Shown: positions 40,279 through 50,086, numbered from the stretch's first letter. The stretch: 64,000 nucleotides of DNA from Hymenobacter actinosclerus (GCF_900111515.1 NZ_FOHS01000003.1:62001-126000), one strand, 5' to 3'. The notes: generated from the sequence alone by a model not told the origin. Translations and numbers: made by a program.

Positions 40279-42192
40279 ATGCCCGACCAACTACCCGACT
40301 CCGCCGCGCCCCTGCCCTACCTCATCATCGACTTCGACAGCACCTTTACGCAAGTGGAAGGGCTGGACGAGCTGGCCGATATTGCCCTCGAAAACAGCCC
40401 GGAGCGCGAAAAAATCGTGGGCCAGATTCGGGCCCTGACCGACCGGGGCATGAGCGGGGAGCTGGGCTTTGCCGAGTCGTTGAAACAGCGGCTGGCGCTG
40501 CTGCCGGCCCGGCGCGCGCATATCGGGCGGCTGGTGGAGCGGCTGCGGGGCAAGGTGTCGGAGAGCATCCGGCGCAACCGGGGCTTTTTTGAGCAGTTTC
40601 CGGGCCGGGTGTACATCGTGAGCAGCGGCTTCCGCGAGTTTATTGAGCCGGTGGTGGGCGAGTTCGGCATCGGCCCCGAGTTCGTGCTGGCCAACACCTT
40701 TACATTTGCCGATGATGGCCGCATTACCGGCTTCGATGCCGACAACGTGCTGAGCCGCGACGGGGGCAAGATTGAGCAGCTGCGCCGCCTGCACCTAAGC
40801 GGCCCGGTGTACGTGCTCGGCGACGGCTACACCGACTACCAGATGCGTGAGGCCGGCCTGGCCGACCGCTTCTACGCCTTCACCGAAAACGTGGCCCGCC
40901 CCGCCGTGGTGGCCCAGGCCGATAAAGTGCTGCCTTCGTTTGACGAGTTTCTCTACCAGAACAAGCTACCCATGAGTTTGAGCTACCCCAAAAACCGCAT
41001 CAAAGTGCTGCTGCTCGAAAACCCCGACCCGCGCGCCGCCGAGCTATTCAAGCAGGAAGGCTACCAGGTGGAGCTGGTGCCCGGCGGGCTGGACGAGGAC
41101 GAGCTGGTAGAACGGATTGAGGGCGTGAGTATCCTGGGCATCCGCAGCAAAACCCAGGTAACGGGCCGGGTGCTCGAAGCCGCCAACCGCCTCATCGCCA
41201 TCGGCGCGTTCTGCATCGGCACCAACCAGATAGCCCTGACCGAGTGTCTGCAAAAGGGCGTGGCCGTGTTCAACGCGCCCTTCAGCAACACCCGCTCGGT
41301 GGTGGAGCTGGCCCTGGGCGAAATCCTGCTGCTGGCCCGCCGGGTGCCCGAGAAAAACGCCCAGATGCACGCCGGGCGGTGGGACAAGTCGGCGGGCGGG
41401 GCGTTTGAGGTGCGGGGCAAGAAGCTGGGCATCGTGGGCTACGGTAACATCGGCTCGCAGCTGTCGGTGGTGGCCGAGGCCATCGGGATGCAGGTGCTCT
41501 ACTACGATATTGCCGAGAAGCTCCAGCTGGGCAACGCCACCCGCTGCCGCACCCTGGCCGAGTTGCTAGCCCAGGCCGACATCGTGACGCTGCACGTCGA
41601 CGGCCGCCCCGAAAACACCAACCTGTTCGGAGCCGAGGAATTCGCCCGCATGAAGCCGGGGGCCCTGTTTCTCAACAACGCCCGCGGCCCCGTGGTAAAC
41701 GTGCCCGCTTTGGCCGCCGCCCTGCGCGCGGGCCAGCTGGGCGGGGCCGCCGTCGATGTGTTTCCCTACGAGCCCAAAACCAACGACGAGCCGTTTGAGA
41801 GCGAGCTGCGGGGCCTGCCCAACGTGCTGCTTACGCCCCACATCGGGGGCTCCACGGCCGAGGCCCAGCGCAACATCGGCGAATTCGTGCCCGAGCGGCT
41901 GATGCAGTACATCAACACCGGCAACACCCAGCAGAGCGTCAACTTCCCCAACATTCAGCTGCCCGAGCAGGCCGCCCACCGGCTCATGCACATCCACCAC
42001 AACGTGCCCGGCGTGCTGGCCCAAATCAACCAGGTGCTGGCGGCGCATTCGGTCAACATCCTGGGCCAGTACCTGAAAACCAACGAGCACATCGGCTACG
42101 TGATTACCGACGTGGATAAGCAGTACGAGCCCGCCCTCATTCAGGAGCTGCGCGAGGTGGAGCACACCATTAAGTTTCGGGTGTTGTATTAA
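40279..42192 (+). CDS. serA: SerB-SerA fusion: phosphoserine phosphatase plus D-3-phosphoglycerate dehydrogenase
   Basis: A 637-residue fusion. Residues 1-220 form a HAD phosphatase of the SerB type: motif I Asp18/Asp20 (DFDSTFT), VSSGFREFI, DGGKIEQL and motif IV GDGYTDYQM (Asp182, Asp186). Residues about 240-555 form a D-2-hydroxyacid dehydrogenase (IGTNQIAL, GIVGYGNIGSQL, NNARGPVVN, LTPHIGGST). The last 70 residues are an ACT domain, probably for serine feedback. It thus covers the first and third steps of serine synthesis; serC is not in the window. TACCTTGC lies eight bases before the ATG. Confidence 0.93.
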   Translation: MPDQLPDSAAPLPYLIIDFDSTFTQVEGLDELADIALENSPEREKIVGQIRALTDRGMSGELGFAESLKQRLALLPARRAHIGRLVERLRGKVSESIRRNRGFFEQFPGRVYIVSSGFREFIEPVVGEFGIGPEFVLANTFTFADDGRITGFDADNVLSRDGGKIEQLRRLHLSGPVYVLGDGYTDYQMREAGLADRFYAFTENVARPAVVAQADKVLPSFDEFLYQNKLPMSLSYPKNRIKVLLLENPDPRAAELFKQEGYQVELVPGGLDEDELVERIEGVSILGIRSKTQVTGRVLEAANRLIAIGAFCIGTNQIALTECLQKGVAVFNAPFSNTRSVVELALGEILLLARRVPEKNAQMHAGRWDKSAGGAFEVRGKKLGIVGYGNIGSQLSVVAEAIGMQVLYYDIAEKLQLGNATRCRTLAELLAQADIVTLHVDGRPENTNLFGAEEFARMKPGALFLNNARGPVVNVPALAAALRAGQLGGAAVDVFPYEPKTNDEPFESELRGLPNVLLTPHIGGSTAEAQRNIGEFVPERLMQYINTGNTQQSVNFPNIQLPEQAAHRLMHIHHNVPGVLAQINQVLAAHSVNILGQYLKTNEHIGYVITDVDKQYEPALIQELREVEHTIKFRVLY

Positions 42193-42237
42193 GAACCGAC
42201 CCGGAATACTGTTTTCCTGCTCGAACTGCTACCTGCC

Positions 42238-43740
42238 ATGCAACAACTGCCCACGCCAGCCGGCCAGCCGGCGCTTCAGCCCCTGTTGAACCGGCTGGAC
42301 TGGTACTGGATGGCGGGCGTGGCGGCGCTTTATCTGGTGTACCTGCCGTTTTCGGGCTACACCCAACAGTACTTCGACGCCCAGAACTATTGGGAGCTGC
42401 CCGCGCGCTTCATCACGCCGGAGCGCAACTTTTCGCTGCTGCACTACAGCTCCCTCACGCGTGGCTACGCCTGGCCACTGGTATTGGCGCCGTGGCGGGC
42501 AGCCTGGAAGCTGCTGGGCGGCAACCCCATGCTCTATATTCAGGTGCTGGGCAGCCTGGTGGCTGCACTCTGCTACGGCTGGCTGGGGCCGCGGTGCTGG
42601 CAACTGCTGCGGGGCAACCTGCAGCCGCCTGGCCCGGTGGCACGGCTGGCTTTCGTGCTCACGGGCTTCGCCTTCTGGCGCGACTATTTCAACTTCGCCC
42701 TCACCGATTTCCCGGCCCTGGTGCTGCTGCTAAGCGCCCTGATGCTGGTGGCACGCGGGCTGCGGCCGGGCCCGGCGCCCACCTGGCCGGCCCTGCGGTG
42801 GTGGCTGCTGGCCGGCAGCCTGCTGGGCCTGGCGTGTAATTTTCGGGGTATCTATACTCTTAGCATCTATCCGGTGCTGCTGGCGGCGGCCTGGCCGACC
42901 CTGCCGGGCGCGGTGGGGCTACGGGGCGCCGGCGGACGGGTAGCCGCGCTGCTGCTGGGCGGGGTGCTGGTGCTGGCCCCCCAGTACCTGATAAGCCAAC
43001 GGCACGGCCCCCCGGGCAGCTCCTGGCACCTGAGCGGGGTACTCAATCAGGACGAATTAGTGAAACGTCATTTGGGCCAGGGTATCCAGCACTTCCGCTA
43101 CGAAGCCAACATCGGCACCGACTACCCCGAGGCGCGCGTCTGGCTGGTCGACCCCGTTGGGCGGGCACTGGCGCAACGGCATACCATTTCACCGGCTGGT
43201 ATTACCCCGGCGGCGTACCTGGGGCTGGCTTTGCGCTATCCGCTGGAATTTGGCTCGCTGCTTACCCAGCGCCTGTTCAGCGGCCTTGACTTGCAGCAGC
43301 CCGGCCCTTATTACCGGCAGCTGTACACGGCCACCTGGCCGCTGGCGGCCGCCAACTACACGCTGCTCGGCTTAGGCCTGCTGGTGCTGGGCCGGCTGGT
43401 GTGGCGGGCCCGCCACCTGCCGCTGCGGCGGGCGCTACTGGCGGTTGCGCTACTGCTGCCGGCCTTGGGGGCGCTGCCCGTGGCGCTGGAGAGCCGCTTT
43501 TTGCTCCCGCTGCATGTGGGGCTGTGCATGGCGGCCACGCTGGGCTTTCCGGCGGCCTGGCAGCCGGCCCGGCTGGGGCGCACCCTGCGCCCGCTGCAGG
43601 GTGCCTTACTGCTGGGACTGTACGCAAGCTGGCTGGCTTTAAACTTCACCTTTTCGTCTTACACGCACATTCATCTGCAGTACGGCGGGCGCCTGTTAAG
43701 TGACTCGGAGCCGGTACTCTTGGATTCTTCGCAGCCATAA
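42238..43740 (+). CDS. Polytopic membrane protein, GT-C glycosyltransferase-like
   Basis: A 500-residue integral membrane protein with about ten hydrophobic helices separated by short loops. The N-terminal loop has SGYTQQYFDAQNYWELP, acidic and near the first helix, and a later helix starts FAFWRDYFNFALTDFPALVLLL, a pattern found in GT-C enzymes that use lipid-linked sugars. I see no definite catalytic motif, so the call is by topology and style. The start at 42238 follows TACCTGCC directly. The downstream gap 43741-43956 holds nothing notable. Confidence 0.6.
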   Translation: MQQLPTPAGQPALQPLLNRLDWYWMAGVAALYLVYLPFSGYTQQYFDAQNYWELPARFITPERNFSLLHYSSLTRGYAWPLVLAPWRAAWKLLGGNPMLYIQVLGSLVAALCYGWLGPRCWQLLRGNLQPPGPVARLAFVLTGFAFWRDYFNFALTDFPALVLLLSALMLVARGLRPGPAPTWPALRWWLLAGSLLGLACNFRGIYTLSIYPVLLAAAWPTLPGAVGLRGAGGRVAALLLGGVLVLAPQYLISQRHGPPGSSWHLSGVLNQDELVKRHLGQGIQHFRYEANIGTDYPEARVWLVDPVGRALAQRHTISPAGITPAAYLGLALRYPLEFGSLLTQRLFSGLDLQQPGPYYRQLYTATWPLAAANYTLLGLGLLVLGRLVWRARHLPLRRALLAVALLLPALGALPVALESRFLLPLHVGLCMAATLGFPAAWQPARLGRTLRPLQGALLLGLYASWLALNFTFSSYTHIHLQYGGRLLSDSEPVLLDSSQP

Positions 43741-43956
43741 TAGCCTGCTTCTCTACAGTGCCTCCCGCACTGCGGCTGGCAGGCATGTAAGTGTAGCGTG
43801 CAGAGTACCGGGGGGCACTACGCAGCTGTTTTGGAAGAAGAGGCCATCAGCCGGCCCGGGCGGGCGGGCAAGCAGCCAACGCAGGCACGGTCGGAAAAGG
43901 AAAATTCTGCTAACCTTGTGCACACTTTCTCCTTTCTACTCAGTACTTTCCGCCTT

Positions 43957-45081
43957 ATGAAGAAGACCTTACTCGGCCTGCTGCTGGCCGCCCCGCTGCT
44001 GGCCCAGGCCCAGGCCCCCGCCCCGTTCACCATCAAAGGCCAACTCGGCAAACTACCCGCCAAGACCAAGGTATTCCTGCGCAACGAGAAGGGCATTATC
44101 GACTCGGCAGAAGTGAAAAACGGCGCGTTCGTGCTCAAGGGCACCGTGGCCGAGCCTACCCAGGTCCGGCTGATGCTGCTCAACAATGGCAACCGCTACC
44201 GCCTGCGCACGGGCCAGGCCGACCACACAATTTTCTACCTCGAAAAAGGCGCTATCAGCCTCGTGAGTCCCGATTCGCTGGGCCACGCCGCCATCACGGG
44301 CACGCCGCTGAATGCCGATTTTCAACAGCTACAGGCACTGCTCAAGCCCGGTCAGGACCAACTCAACGCTCTGTACGCCACTTACCGGGCCATGCCCAAG
44401 GAGCAGCGCACGCCCGAGTTCCAAGCGAAAAGCGATGCGCAGGAAGAGGCGCTCGATCAAATCATCAACCAGCAGTACGCGGCCTTTGTCCGCACCCATC
44501 CTGGTTCGGCGGTGAGCCTCGATGCCGTGAGGGACATGGGTGGGCCCGTGCCCAACTACGCCGAAGTGGCCCCGCTATTCGCCTTGCTGACGCCTGCCGT
44601 GCAAAGCAGCCCCTCCGGCCAGCGCTACGCCGCCGAGCTGGCCATCCTCAAAACCGTGTCGGTGGGGGCCGTGGCGCCCGACTTCACGCTGCCCACGCCC
44701 GAGGGCAAGGCCGTGGCCCTGAGCAGCCTGCGCGGCCAGTTTGTGCTCGTGGATTTCTGGGCCAACTGGTGCGGCCCCTGCCGCCAGGAAAACCCCAATG
44801 TGGTAAAGGCCTACAACGCCTTCAAGAGCCGCAACTTCACGGTGCTGGGCGTGTCGCTCGATGAGGCCAAGGACCGCGAAAAGTGGCTCAAAGCTATTGC
44901 CACCGACCAGCTGCCCTGGACCCAGGTGTCGGGGCTGGATGGCTGGAAGGGCGAGGCGGCCACCCGCTACCACATCCAGGCCATCCCCCAGAACTTCCTC
45001 ATCGACCCCAGCGGCAAAATAGTGGCCGTAAACCTGCGCGGCACGGCCCTGCAAACCACCCTGGCCCAGCTGCTGAAGTAG
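43957..45081 (+). CDS. TlpA-like thiol-disulfide protein with DUF4369 (first of three)
   Basis: A 374-residue exported protein. Signal peptide 1-20 (LLAQAQA), a DUF4369 domain about 22-125 (FTIKGQLGKLPAKTKVFLRNEKGI), a helical linker, and a TlpA/AhpC-like thioredoxin domain from about 235 with WCGPC (Cys272, Cys275). The end is IPQNFLIDPSGKIVAVNLRGTALQTTLAQLLK, nearly identical in the two following genes. It probably reduces or isomerises periplasmic disulfides. TACTTTCC at 43944-43951 may be its -7 element. Confidence 0.92.
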   Translation: MKKTLLGLLLAAPLLAQAQAPAPFTIKGQLGKLPAKTKVFLRNEKGIIDSAEVKNGAFVLKGTVAEPTQVRLMLLNNGNRYRLRTGQADHTIFYLEKGAISLVSPDSLGHAAITGTPLNADFQQLQALLKPGQDQLNALYATYRAMPKEQRTPEFQAKSDAQEEALDQIINQQYAAFVRTHPGSAVSLDAVRDMGGPVPNYAEVAPLFALLTPAVQSSPSGQRYAAELAILKTVSVGAVAPDFTLPTPEGKAVALSSLRGQFVLVDFWANWCGPCRQENPNVVKAYNAFKSRNFTVLGVSLDEAKDREKWLKAIATDQLPWTQVSGLDGWKGEAATRYHIQAIPQNFLIDPSGKIVAVNLRGTALQTTLAQLLK

Positions 45082-45137
45082 CCAGGCATCGGTCCCGGCT
45101 GCTGCTGCTGCATATCCGCCACTTTCCATATCTATCT

Positions 45138-46265
45138 ATGAAAAACTATCTGCTGGGAATGCTGCTGTTGCTGCCCGGGCTGGCCAAGGCGCAGGCGCCC
45201 GTGCCGTTCACTGTTAAAGGAACCATCGGTAAGTTGAATGCGCCGGCTAAAGTCTACCTGCTGCATGGGTCGGAACTGCTGGACTCCACCACGCTAAAAA
45301 ACGGCGCCTTCGAGTTCAAGGGCACCACCGACCGACCCAAAACAGTAGATATTGTTGTGCAGCGCAACGGCCGGTTGCGCGATGTATACTCCATGTCGGC
45401 TAATCGCACCCAGATTTTTCTGGAGCCCGGCCCGGTGGTACTCACTACGCCCGATTCGCTGCCGAATGCCCGGCTTAAAGGCACCCAGCTCACCACCGAT
45501 TACAACCGCCTGATAGCCTCTCAGCAGCCTATCTCCGACAAAATAGCTGCGGCCGGTACTGAATGGCAGAAGTCGACGCCACAGGAACAGGAGACCCCAG
45601 AATTCAAGAAGCGGATGCAGGCGGCGTTTGATGCTGTTGGCAAAGACTACCAGCGGAGCTACGCGGCGTTCATAAAAGCCAACCCGACCTCCTGGGTAAG
45701 TCTGGATGCCATGCAGAGCGCCGCGGGTATGGTGCCGCAGTATGCGGAGTTGGCCCCGCTTTACCAGGCCTTGTCGCCCACCCTGCAGAACAGTGCCGAG
45801 GGGCAACGTTACAGCCAGATGCTGACAGCACTCAAAGCCGTGGCCATCGGGGCTCCCGCTCCCGATTTTTCCCTGCCTACGCCCACGGGCAAATTGGTTT
45901 CTCTGGCCGACTACCGTGGCAAGTATGTACTTATCGACTTCTGGGCCAGCTGGTGCAAACCCTGCCGCCAGGAACACCCCAACATCACGAAAGCCTACAA
46001 CGAATATCGGAGTCGAAATTTTGACGTGCTGGGTATATCGCTCGATATTGAAAAGAGCCGCGACAAATGGTTGAAGGCCATTGCCGACGACCAGTTACCC
46101 TGGACCCAGGTAGTAGAGCCGCACCTACTCGAAGGAGACGTTGCCCGGCGCTACAATGTGAAGGCCATCCCTCAGAACTTCCTGATAGACCCAACTGGCA
46201 AAATAGTGGCCGTGAACCTAAAAGGTGACGAGTTGCAAACCACGCTGGCCCAGTTGCTCAAGTAG
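45138..46265 (+). CDS. TlpA-like thiol-disulfide protein with DUF4369 (second of three)
   Basis: A 375-residue exported protein with the same layout as the preceding one: signal peptide, DUF4369 (FTVKGTIGKLNAPAKVYLLHGS), linker (FIKANPTSWVSLDAM, YAELAPLYQALSP) and thioredoxin domain. The active site is WCKPC (Cys273, Cys276), where Lys replaces the Gly of its neighbours, which is likely to shift redox potential. The gene begins 56 bases after the first paralogue, so they are probably cotranscribed. Confidence 0.92.
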   Translation: MKNYLLGMLLLLPGLAKAQAPVPFTVKGTIGKLNAPAKVYLLHGSELLDSTTLKNGAFEFKGTTDRPKTVDIVVQRNGRLRDVYSMSANRTQIFLEPGPVVLTTPDSLPNARLKGTQLTTDYNRLIASQQPISDKIAAAGTEWQKSTPQEQETPEFKKRMQAAFDAVGKDYQRSYAAFIKANPTSWVSLDAMQSAAGMVPQYAELAPLYQALSPTLQNSAEGQRYSQMLTALKAVAIGAPAPDFSLPTPTGKLVSLADYRGKYVLIDFWASWCKPCRQEHPNITKAYNEYRSRNFDVLGISLDIEKSRDKWLKAIADDQLPWTQVVEPHLLEGDVARRYNVKAIPQNFLIDPTGKIVAVNLKGDELQTTLAQLLK

Positions 46266-46336
46266 TAGGGGCTTGGTTTATATGCCTCTCTCCCGAAGTG
46301 CATTGTGCGGGACGGATATTGAACTTCACCTCACCC

Positions 46337-46344
46337 TACCTTTT
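46337..46344 (+). promoter_or_regulatory. Possible -7 element (TACCTTTT) of the third TlpA-like gene
   Basis: Seven of eight bases match TAnnTTTG and the octamer ends seven bases before the ATG at 46352. It suggests an own promoter and a very short leader for this gene. Confidence 0.4.
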
Positions 46345-46351
46345 AACTACT

Positions 46352-47764
46352 ATGACCAAATATCTGCTTGGATTGTTGCTGCTTGCTCCCGGGCTGGCCT
46401 GGGCCCAGGAGCCCGTACCATTTACTATCAAAGGCACTATCGGGAAGCTCAACGCGCCAGCCCGAATCTATCTGTTGCAGGGCGGCAGGTTCAGCAATTC
46501 CGCAGCCCTGACTAATGGCACATTCGAGCTAAAAGGCACGATGGATGCCCCTAATGGCGGGATGCTGGTACTGGCGCGTAATGGTAATCTGAACGACGCC
46601 CTCCGAAAAGTTGAACGGCTTGGATTGTTTGTAGAACCGGGGCCTGTTATCATCACCAGTGCCGACTCGCTGCAGAACGCCCGCGTTACGGGCAACTCCT
46701 TGAGTACTGAGCTTACTAGCATGTGGGGCGCTATAAAGCCGTTTGATGAGCAACTCAATAGCCTATATGCCCAACAGGAAGCAGCCGGCCAATCAGCAAC
46801 GGCAACAGAACTTACCCGACGCCTAAAGGCCCAGGAAGCAGTCCTCAACCAGCAGCGCAGCCAGCAGCTTGCCGCGTATATCAGGGCACACCCTGATTCT
46901 TACCTCAGTCTGCACCTACTTATCCGAGTGATGAATAATGGGGAAACTCCGCGCTACACGGAGGCCGCCCCGCTTTACAACGCGCTTTCGCCGAGAGTAC
47001 GCAATAGTGCAGGGGGCTACAAATACGGCGAGCTGCTGCAGGTTATCAAAACGGCTTCGGGCACTGCCACCACGCCCGATAGCCAGCAAGTAGCCGCGGC
47101 CGTGGAGGAGTACCAAGGGCAACAGAGCCGGATGACAACCGGCCAAGTTGATGAAAGCCTGAAAACCGACATGAGGACGCATCCCGACTCGTACACGCGG
47201 CTCTCGGCTATGCAACAGTACTACGGCCCCGCCCCCGACTATACGGAAGTGATGCCGCTGTTCAACGCCTTGTCGGCGGATGTGCGCAACAGTGCCGCGG
47301 GCCAGAAATACCGCGCTTTGCTGGAATCCCGCCGGGCGGTTACCATTGGCGCGTTGGCTCCCGCTTTCACCCAGCCGACACCCGAGGGCAAGCCGGTTTC
47401 ACTGGCCGATTACCGCGGCAAGTATGTACTGGTCGATTTCTGGGCCAGCTGGTGCGGGCCCTGCCGGGGGCAGAACCCGTATTTATTGAAGGCATACGCG
47501 GCCTATAAGAACCGGAACTTTTCTATTCTGAGCATTTCTGTTGACACCGAAAAAACGCGCGCTCAGTGGCTAAAGGCTATTAAAGACGACCAGTTGCCCT
47601 GGACGCAGGTATGGGAGCCGGGCGCTTTTAAAAGTGAGCTTGCCAAGCATTACTTAGTCGAATCTATTCCCCAGAACTTCCTCATCGACCCCAGCGGCAA
47701 AATCGTGGCCGTAAACCTGAAGAACGAAGCTTTGGCAGCCACCCTGGCTCAGCTGCTGAAGTAG
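46352..47764 (+). CDS. TlpA-like thiol-disulfide protein with duplicated linker (third of three)
   Basis: A 470-residue exported protein, about 95 residues longer than its two neighbours. The extra length is a second copy of the linker: AHPDSYLSLHLLIRV ... YTEAAPLYNALSPRVRNSA and THPDSYTRLSAMQQY ... YTEVMPLFNALSADVRNSA. DUF4369 precedes and a thioredoxin domain with WCGPC (Cys368, Cys371) follows. Base composition is lower in GC than the first paralogue. The start at 46352 gives a signal peptide MTKYLLGLLLLAPGLAWAQ. Confidence 0.92.
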   Translation: MTKYLLGLLLLAPGLAWAQEPVPFTIKGTIGKLNAPARIYLLQGGRFSNSAALTNGTFELKGTMDAPNGGMLVLARNGNLNDALRKVERLGLFVEPGPVIITSADSLQNARVTGNSLSTELTSMWGAIKPFDEQLNSLYAQQEAAGQSATATELTRRLKAQEAVLNQQRSQQLAAYIRAHPDSYLSLHLLIRVMNNGETPRYTEAAPLYNALSPRVRNSAGGYKYGELLQVIKTASGTATTPDSQQVAAAVEEYQGQQSRMTTGQVDESLKTDMRTHPDSYTRLSAMQQYYGPAPDYTEVMPLFNALSADVRNSAAGQKYRALLESRRAVTIGALAPAFTQPTPEGKPVSLADYRGKYVLVDFWASWCGPCRGQNPYLLKAYAAYKNRNFSILSISVDTEKTRAQWLKAIKDDQLPWTQVWEPGAFKSELAKHYLVESIPQNFLIDPSGKIVAVNLKNEALAATLAQLLK

Positions 47765-47781
47765 CTCGGGGGCGCGTCACT

Positions 47782-48480
47782 TCAGCCGCCTTCGGCCTGG
47801 CCAAGGTTGCCGGTATAGTGCTCGAAGCGCACCCGGCCGAAGTCGCGCACGGTTTCGACGTGGGTTTTTACCTTTTCCGGGTCGGCGGCATGGAAACTGT
47901 CGCCGCCGGCCCGGTGCAGGTACCAGTGCCGGTCGGCGGGGTCGTACCGGAAGGTGACGATGTGCGTCCAGCGCCAGCCCGAACCGCCGTAGTGCTCGAC
48001 GGAGAAGTAGCCGTTTTTAATGACCAGCTGCTGAAACGGGTCGCCCATCATGCCGCCGCAGTTGCCGCACATAACGGCCTCATCGTTGCGGGCCGCCAGG
48101 CGGTAGCCTCCGCCGGGCTGCCCGGTCAGCACCAGCAGGGGTCGGCGGGCCTCGCTTTGTGGGCGCAGGCTGTCGGGCTGCAGCGTGTCGAGGGCCACGA
48201 GCCGGTCGGGGTAGGCGTCGCGGTTCAGGTCGCCGCTTAGCGTGGCCAGCACCTGGTAGCCGGCCGGCACAAACCGCCGCACGGCCGCCAGCGAATCGGC
48301 CGCGGCTGGCGCTGCTGCCGGCTTATCGGCGGTCGGGGCGGCAAGAACAGCGGCAGCAGCAGTAGTATCGGCCGCAACGGGAGTTTCCACGATTCCGGCA
48401 GCCGGCGTAGCAGGGCCCGATTGGCAGCCGGCTGAAATCAGCATACCGCCGGCCAGCAGGCAAATCAAGGGGTGTTGCAT
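47782..48480 (-). CDS. Lipoprotein with Ala-rich linker and FG-GAP-like domain
   Basis: A 232-residue lipoprotein (lipobox ISAGC, Cys19). Residues 20-65 are an Ala/Thr/Pro-rich linker. The rest (LSGDLNRDAYPDRLVALDTL, RRPLLVLTGQPGGGYRLAARNDEAVMCGNCGGMMGDPF, FSVEHYGGSGWRWTHIVTFRYD) resembles small periplasmic proteins with a VCBS/FG-GAP-like DxNxDxxxD loop, suggesting calcium binding. The Cys pair in MCGNCGG is unusual. It converges with the TlpA cluster, only 17 bases away. Confidence 0.8.
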   Translation of the reverse strand: MQHPLICLLAGGMLISAGCQSGPATPAAGIVETPVAADTTAAAAVLAAPTADKPAAAPAAADSLAAVRRFVPAGYQVLATLSGDLNRDAYPDRLVALDTLQPDSLRPQSEARRPLLVLTGQPGGGYRLAARNDEAVMCGNCGGMMGDPFQQLVIKNGYFSVEHYGGSGWRWTHIVTFRYDPADRHWYLHRAGGDSFHAADPEKVKTHVETVRDFGRVRFEHYTGNLGQAEGG

Positions 48481-48576
48481 TGGAGTAAAATGGTGGGGTT
48501 GGCAGCATACTACTGTGCCGTTGTATGGCGGAAGCACTTGCCCGCCTGCCGGTAGCAACGGGCTTCTACAGCTCTT

Positions 48577-49953
48577 CTACAGCTCCTCCCGCACCCGCGT
48601 CAGCAGCCGCTCCATTTCGCGGCGCACGGCGGCAGTGGGCACCACGTAGTTGTTGTTGAAGAAGCTGAACGCCACCAGCCGGCCCGAGCGGGTGCGCAGG
48701 TAGCCGGCCAGGTTGTGGTTGTTGGTGAGCGTGCCGGTTTTGCCCCACAGCCAGGGCCCGGTTTTGCCAGTAGGCAGGTAGCCCCGCCGCAGCGTGCCCT
48801 GCCCCCCGCCGGCCGCCAAAAGGCTCAGCAGCCGCGGCTCGGGCACCTGCTGGTGCAGGCGCACGAGCAGGGCCGTGAGGAAGCGGGGCGTGAACAGGTT
48901 GAGGCGCGAGAGGCCCGAGCCATCCACCCACTGCGGGGCATCGGGCAGGGTGCGCAGGTAGTTCTGCTGCATGGTGCGGATAACCCGCGCCGGGCTCAGC
49001 GAGTCGGGGGCCAGGGTGGAAGAGCACAGCAGCAGCAGCTGCTCGGCCAGAAAGTTATCCGACACCCGCAGCATGCGGCGGTAGAGCGAGTCGGGCGGCA
49101 GCGTGCGCAGCACGCGTACCGAGTCGTGGGGGCGCAGGCGCAGCGGGCCGGCGGGCAGCAGCGGGCGCCGCAGCGTGTCCTGCAGCAGCTGCAGCAGCAG
49201 GGCGGGGCTGGTCCGGAAGGGCACCTCATCTACCCAGGCGCGGGCGGATGGAAACACGAAAAAGCGGTTTTCCTCGGCGGGCCGCTGCACGTGGTCGTTG
49301 GCCGGGTTGGGCCGGGTGCCGGGGGCGGGCCCTGCCAGGGGCCGGAAAAAGCGCGGCAGCACCCGCGGCGCGGCCGGGGCCGGGCGGCCATAGAAGCGCA
49401 CGGTGTTGCCGTAAATGGGCATGGCGCTGCGCTCGGGCTGGAAATAGTAGCCGTAATCGTCCCAGCTCCAGCCAGGACCAAAGGCGGGCGGCATGGGCAC
49501 CTGGGCATACAGCAGCACCTTTTCGGGGCGGCTGAGCAGGAACTCGTAGGCCCGGCGGGTGGGCACGTCGCCGTGCAGCAGCATAGGGTCGCCGGTGCCC
49601 CAGAACAGCAGCGTATCGGGCCCGCGCTGCACGTAGCGCAGGCCGGGCAGCGAGTCGGCGGCGCCCAGCAGGCTAAGGCCGGCGTAAAGCGTGAGCAGCT
49701 TGGTGGTGCTGGCCGGCGTGAAGTAGCGGCTGTCCTGGTAGCCGAACAGCGTCTGGCCGGTGTTGGCGTCGGCCAGGCTCAGGCCCACCTGGTGCTGGCG
49801 CAGCACCACCGATTCGCGCAGCTGCTGGCTTAGCCAGTTGAGGTCGGGAACCGGCGGGCCGGCGGGGCCGGGAACAGTTTGGGCGGCCAGCGCCAGGGGT
49901 AGCAGGATGCCGCCCAGCAGCAGGGCGAGGCGGCGAAACAGAACGAAAAGCAT
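48577..49953 (-). CDS. dacB: D-alanyl-D-alanine carboxypeptidase/endopeptidase (PBP4 type, S13)
   Basis: A 458-residue exported enzyme trimming peptidoglycan cross-links. Signal peptide 1-24 (LALAAQ). The three penicillin-binding motifs are Ser82-x-x-Lys85 (PASTTKL), Ser298-Asp-Asn300 (VSDNFLAEQ) and Lys405-Thr-Gly (WGKTGTL). WVDGSGLSRLNLFTP is typical of the PBP4 group. A 12-base tandem duplication (CTTCTACAGCTC) surrounds the stop codon at 48577-48579. Confidence 0.94.
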   Translation of the reverse strand: MLFVLFRRLALLLGGILLPLALAAQTVPGPAGPPVPDLNWLSQQLRESVVLRQHQVGLSLADANTGQTLFGYQDSRYFTPASTTKLLTLYAGLSLLGAADSLPGLRYVQRGPDTLLFWGTGDPMLLHGDVPTRRAYEFLLSRPEKVLLYAQVPMPPAFGPGWSWDDYGYYFQPERSAMPIYGNTVRFYGRPAPAAPRVLPRFFRPLAGPAPGTRPNPANDHVQRPAEENRFFVFPSARAWVDEVPFRTSPALLLQLLQDTLRRPLLPAGPLRLRPHDSVRVLRTLPPDSLYRRMLRVSDNFLAEQLLLLCSSTLAPDSLSPARVIRTMQQNYLRTLPDAPQWVDGSGLSRLNLFTPRFLTALLVRLHQQVPEPRLLSLLAAGGGQGTLRRGYLPTGKTGPWLWGKTGTLTNNHNLAGYLRTRSGRLVAFSFFNNNYVVPTAAVRREMERLLTRVREEL

Positions 49954-50086
49954 AGGCCCGCAAAACTAGGCAATAGGAAAGCGAAGTAGTCTAACAGCGG
50001 GCGGGGGACCAGCGCTGCCCCTACGGCGTTCCTGGTAACCTGCCAGCCACTACCTTACCCCCATATGCCCTCCCTTCCGGTTTCCC

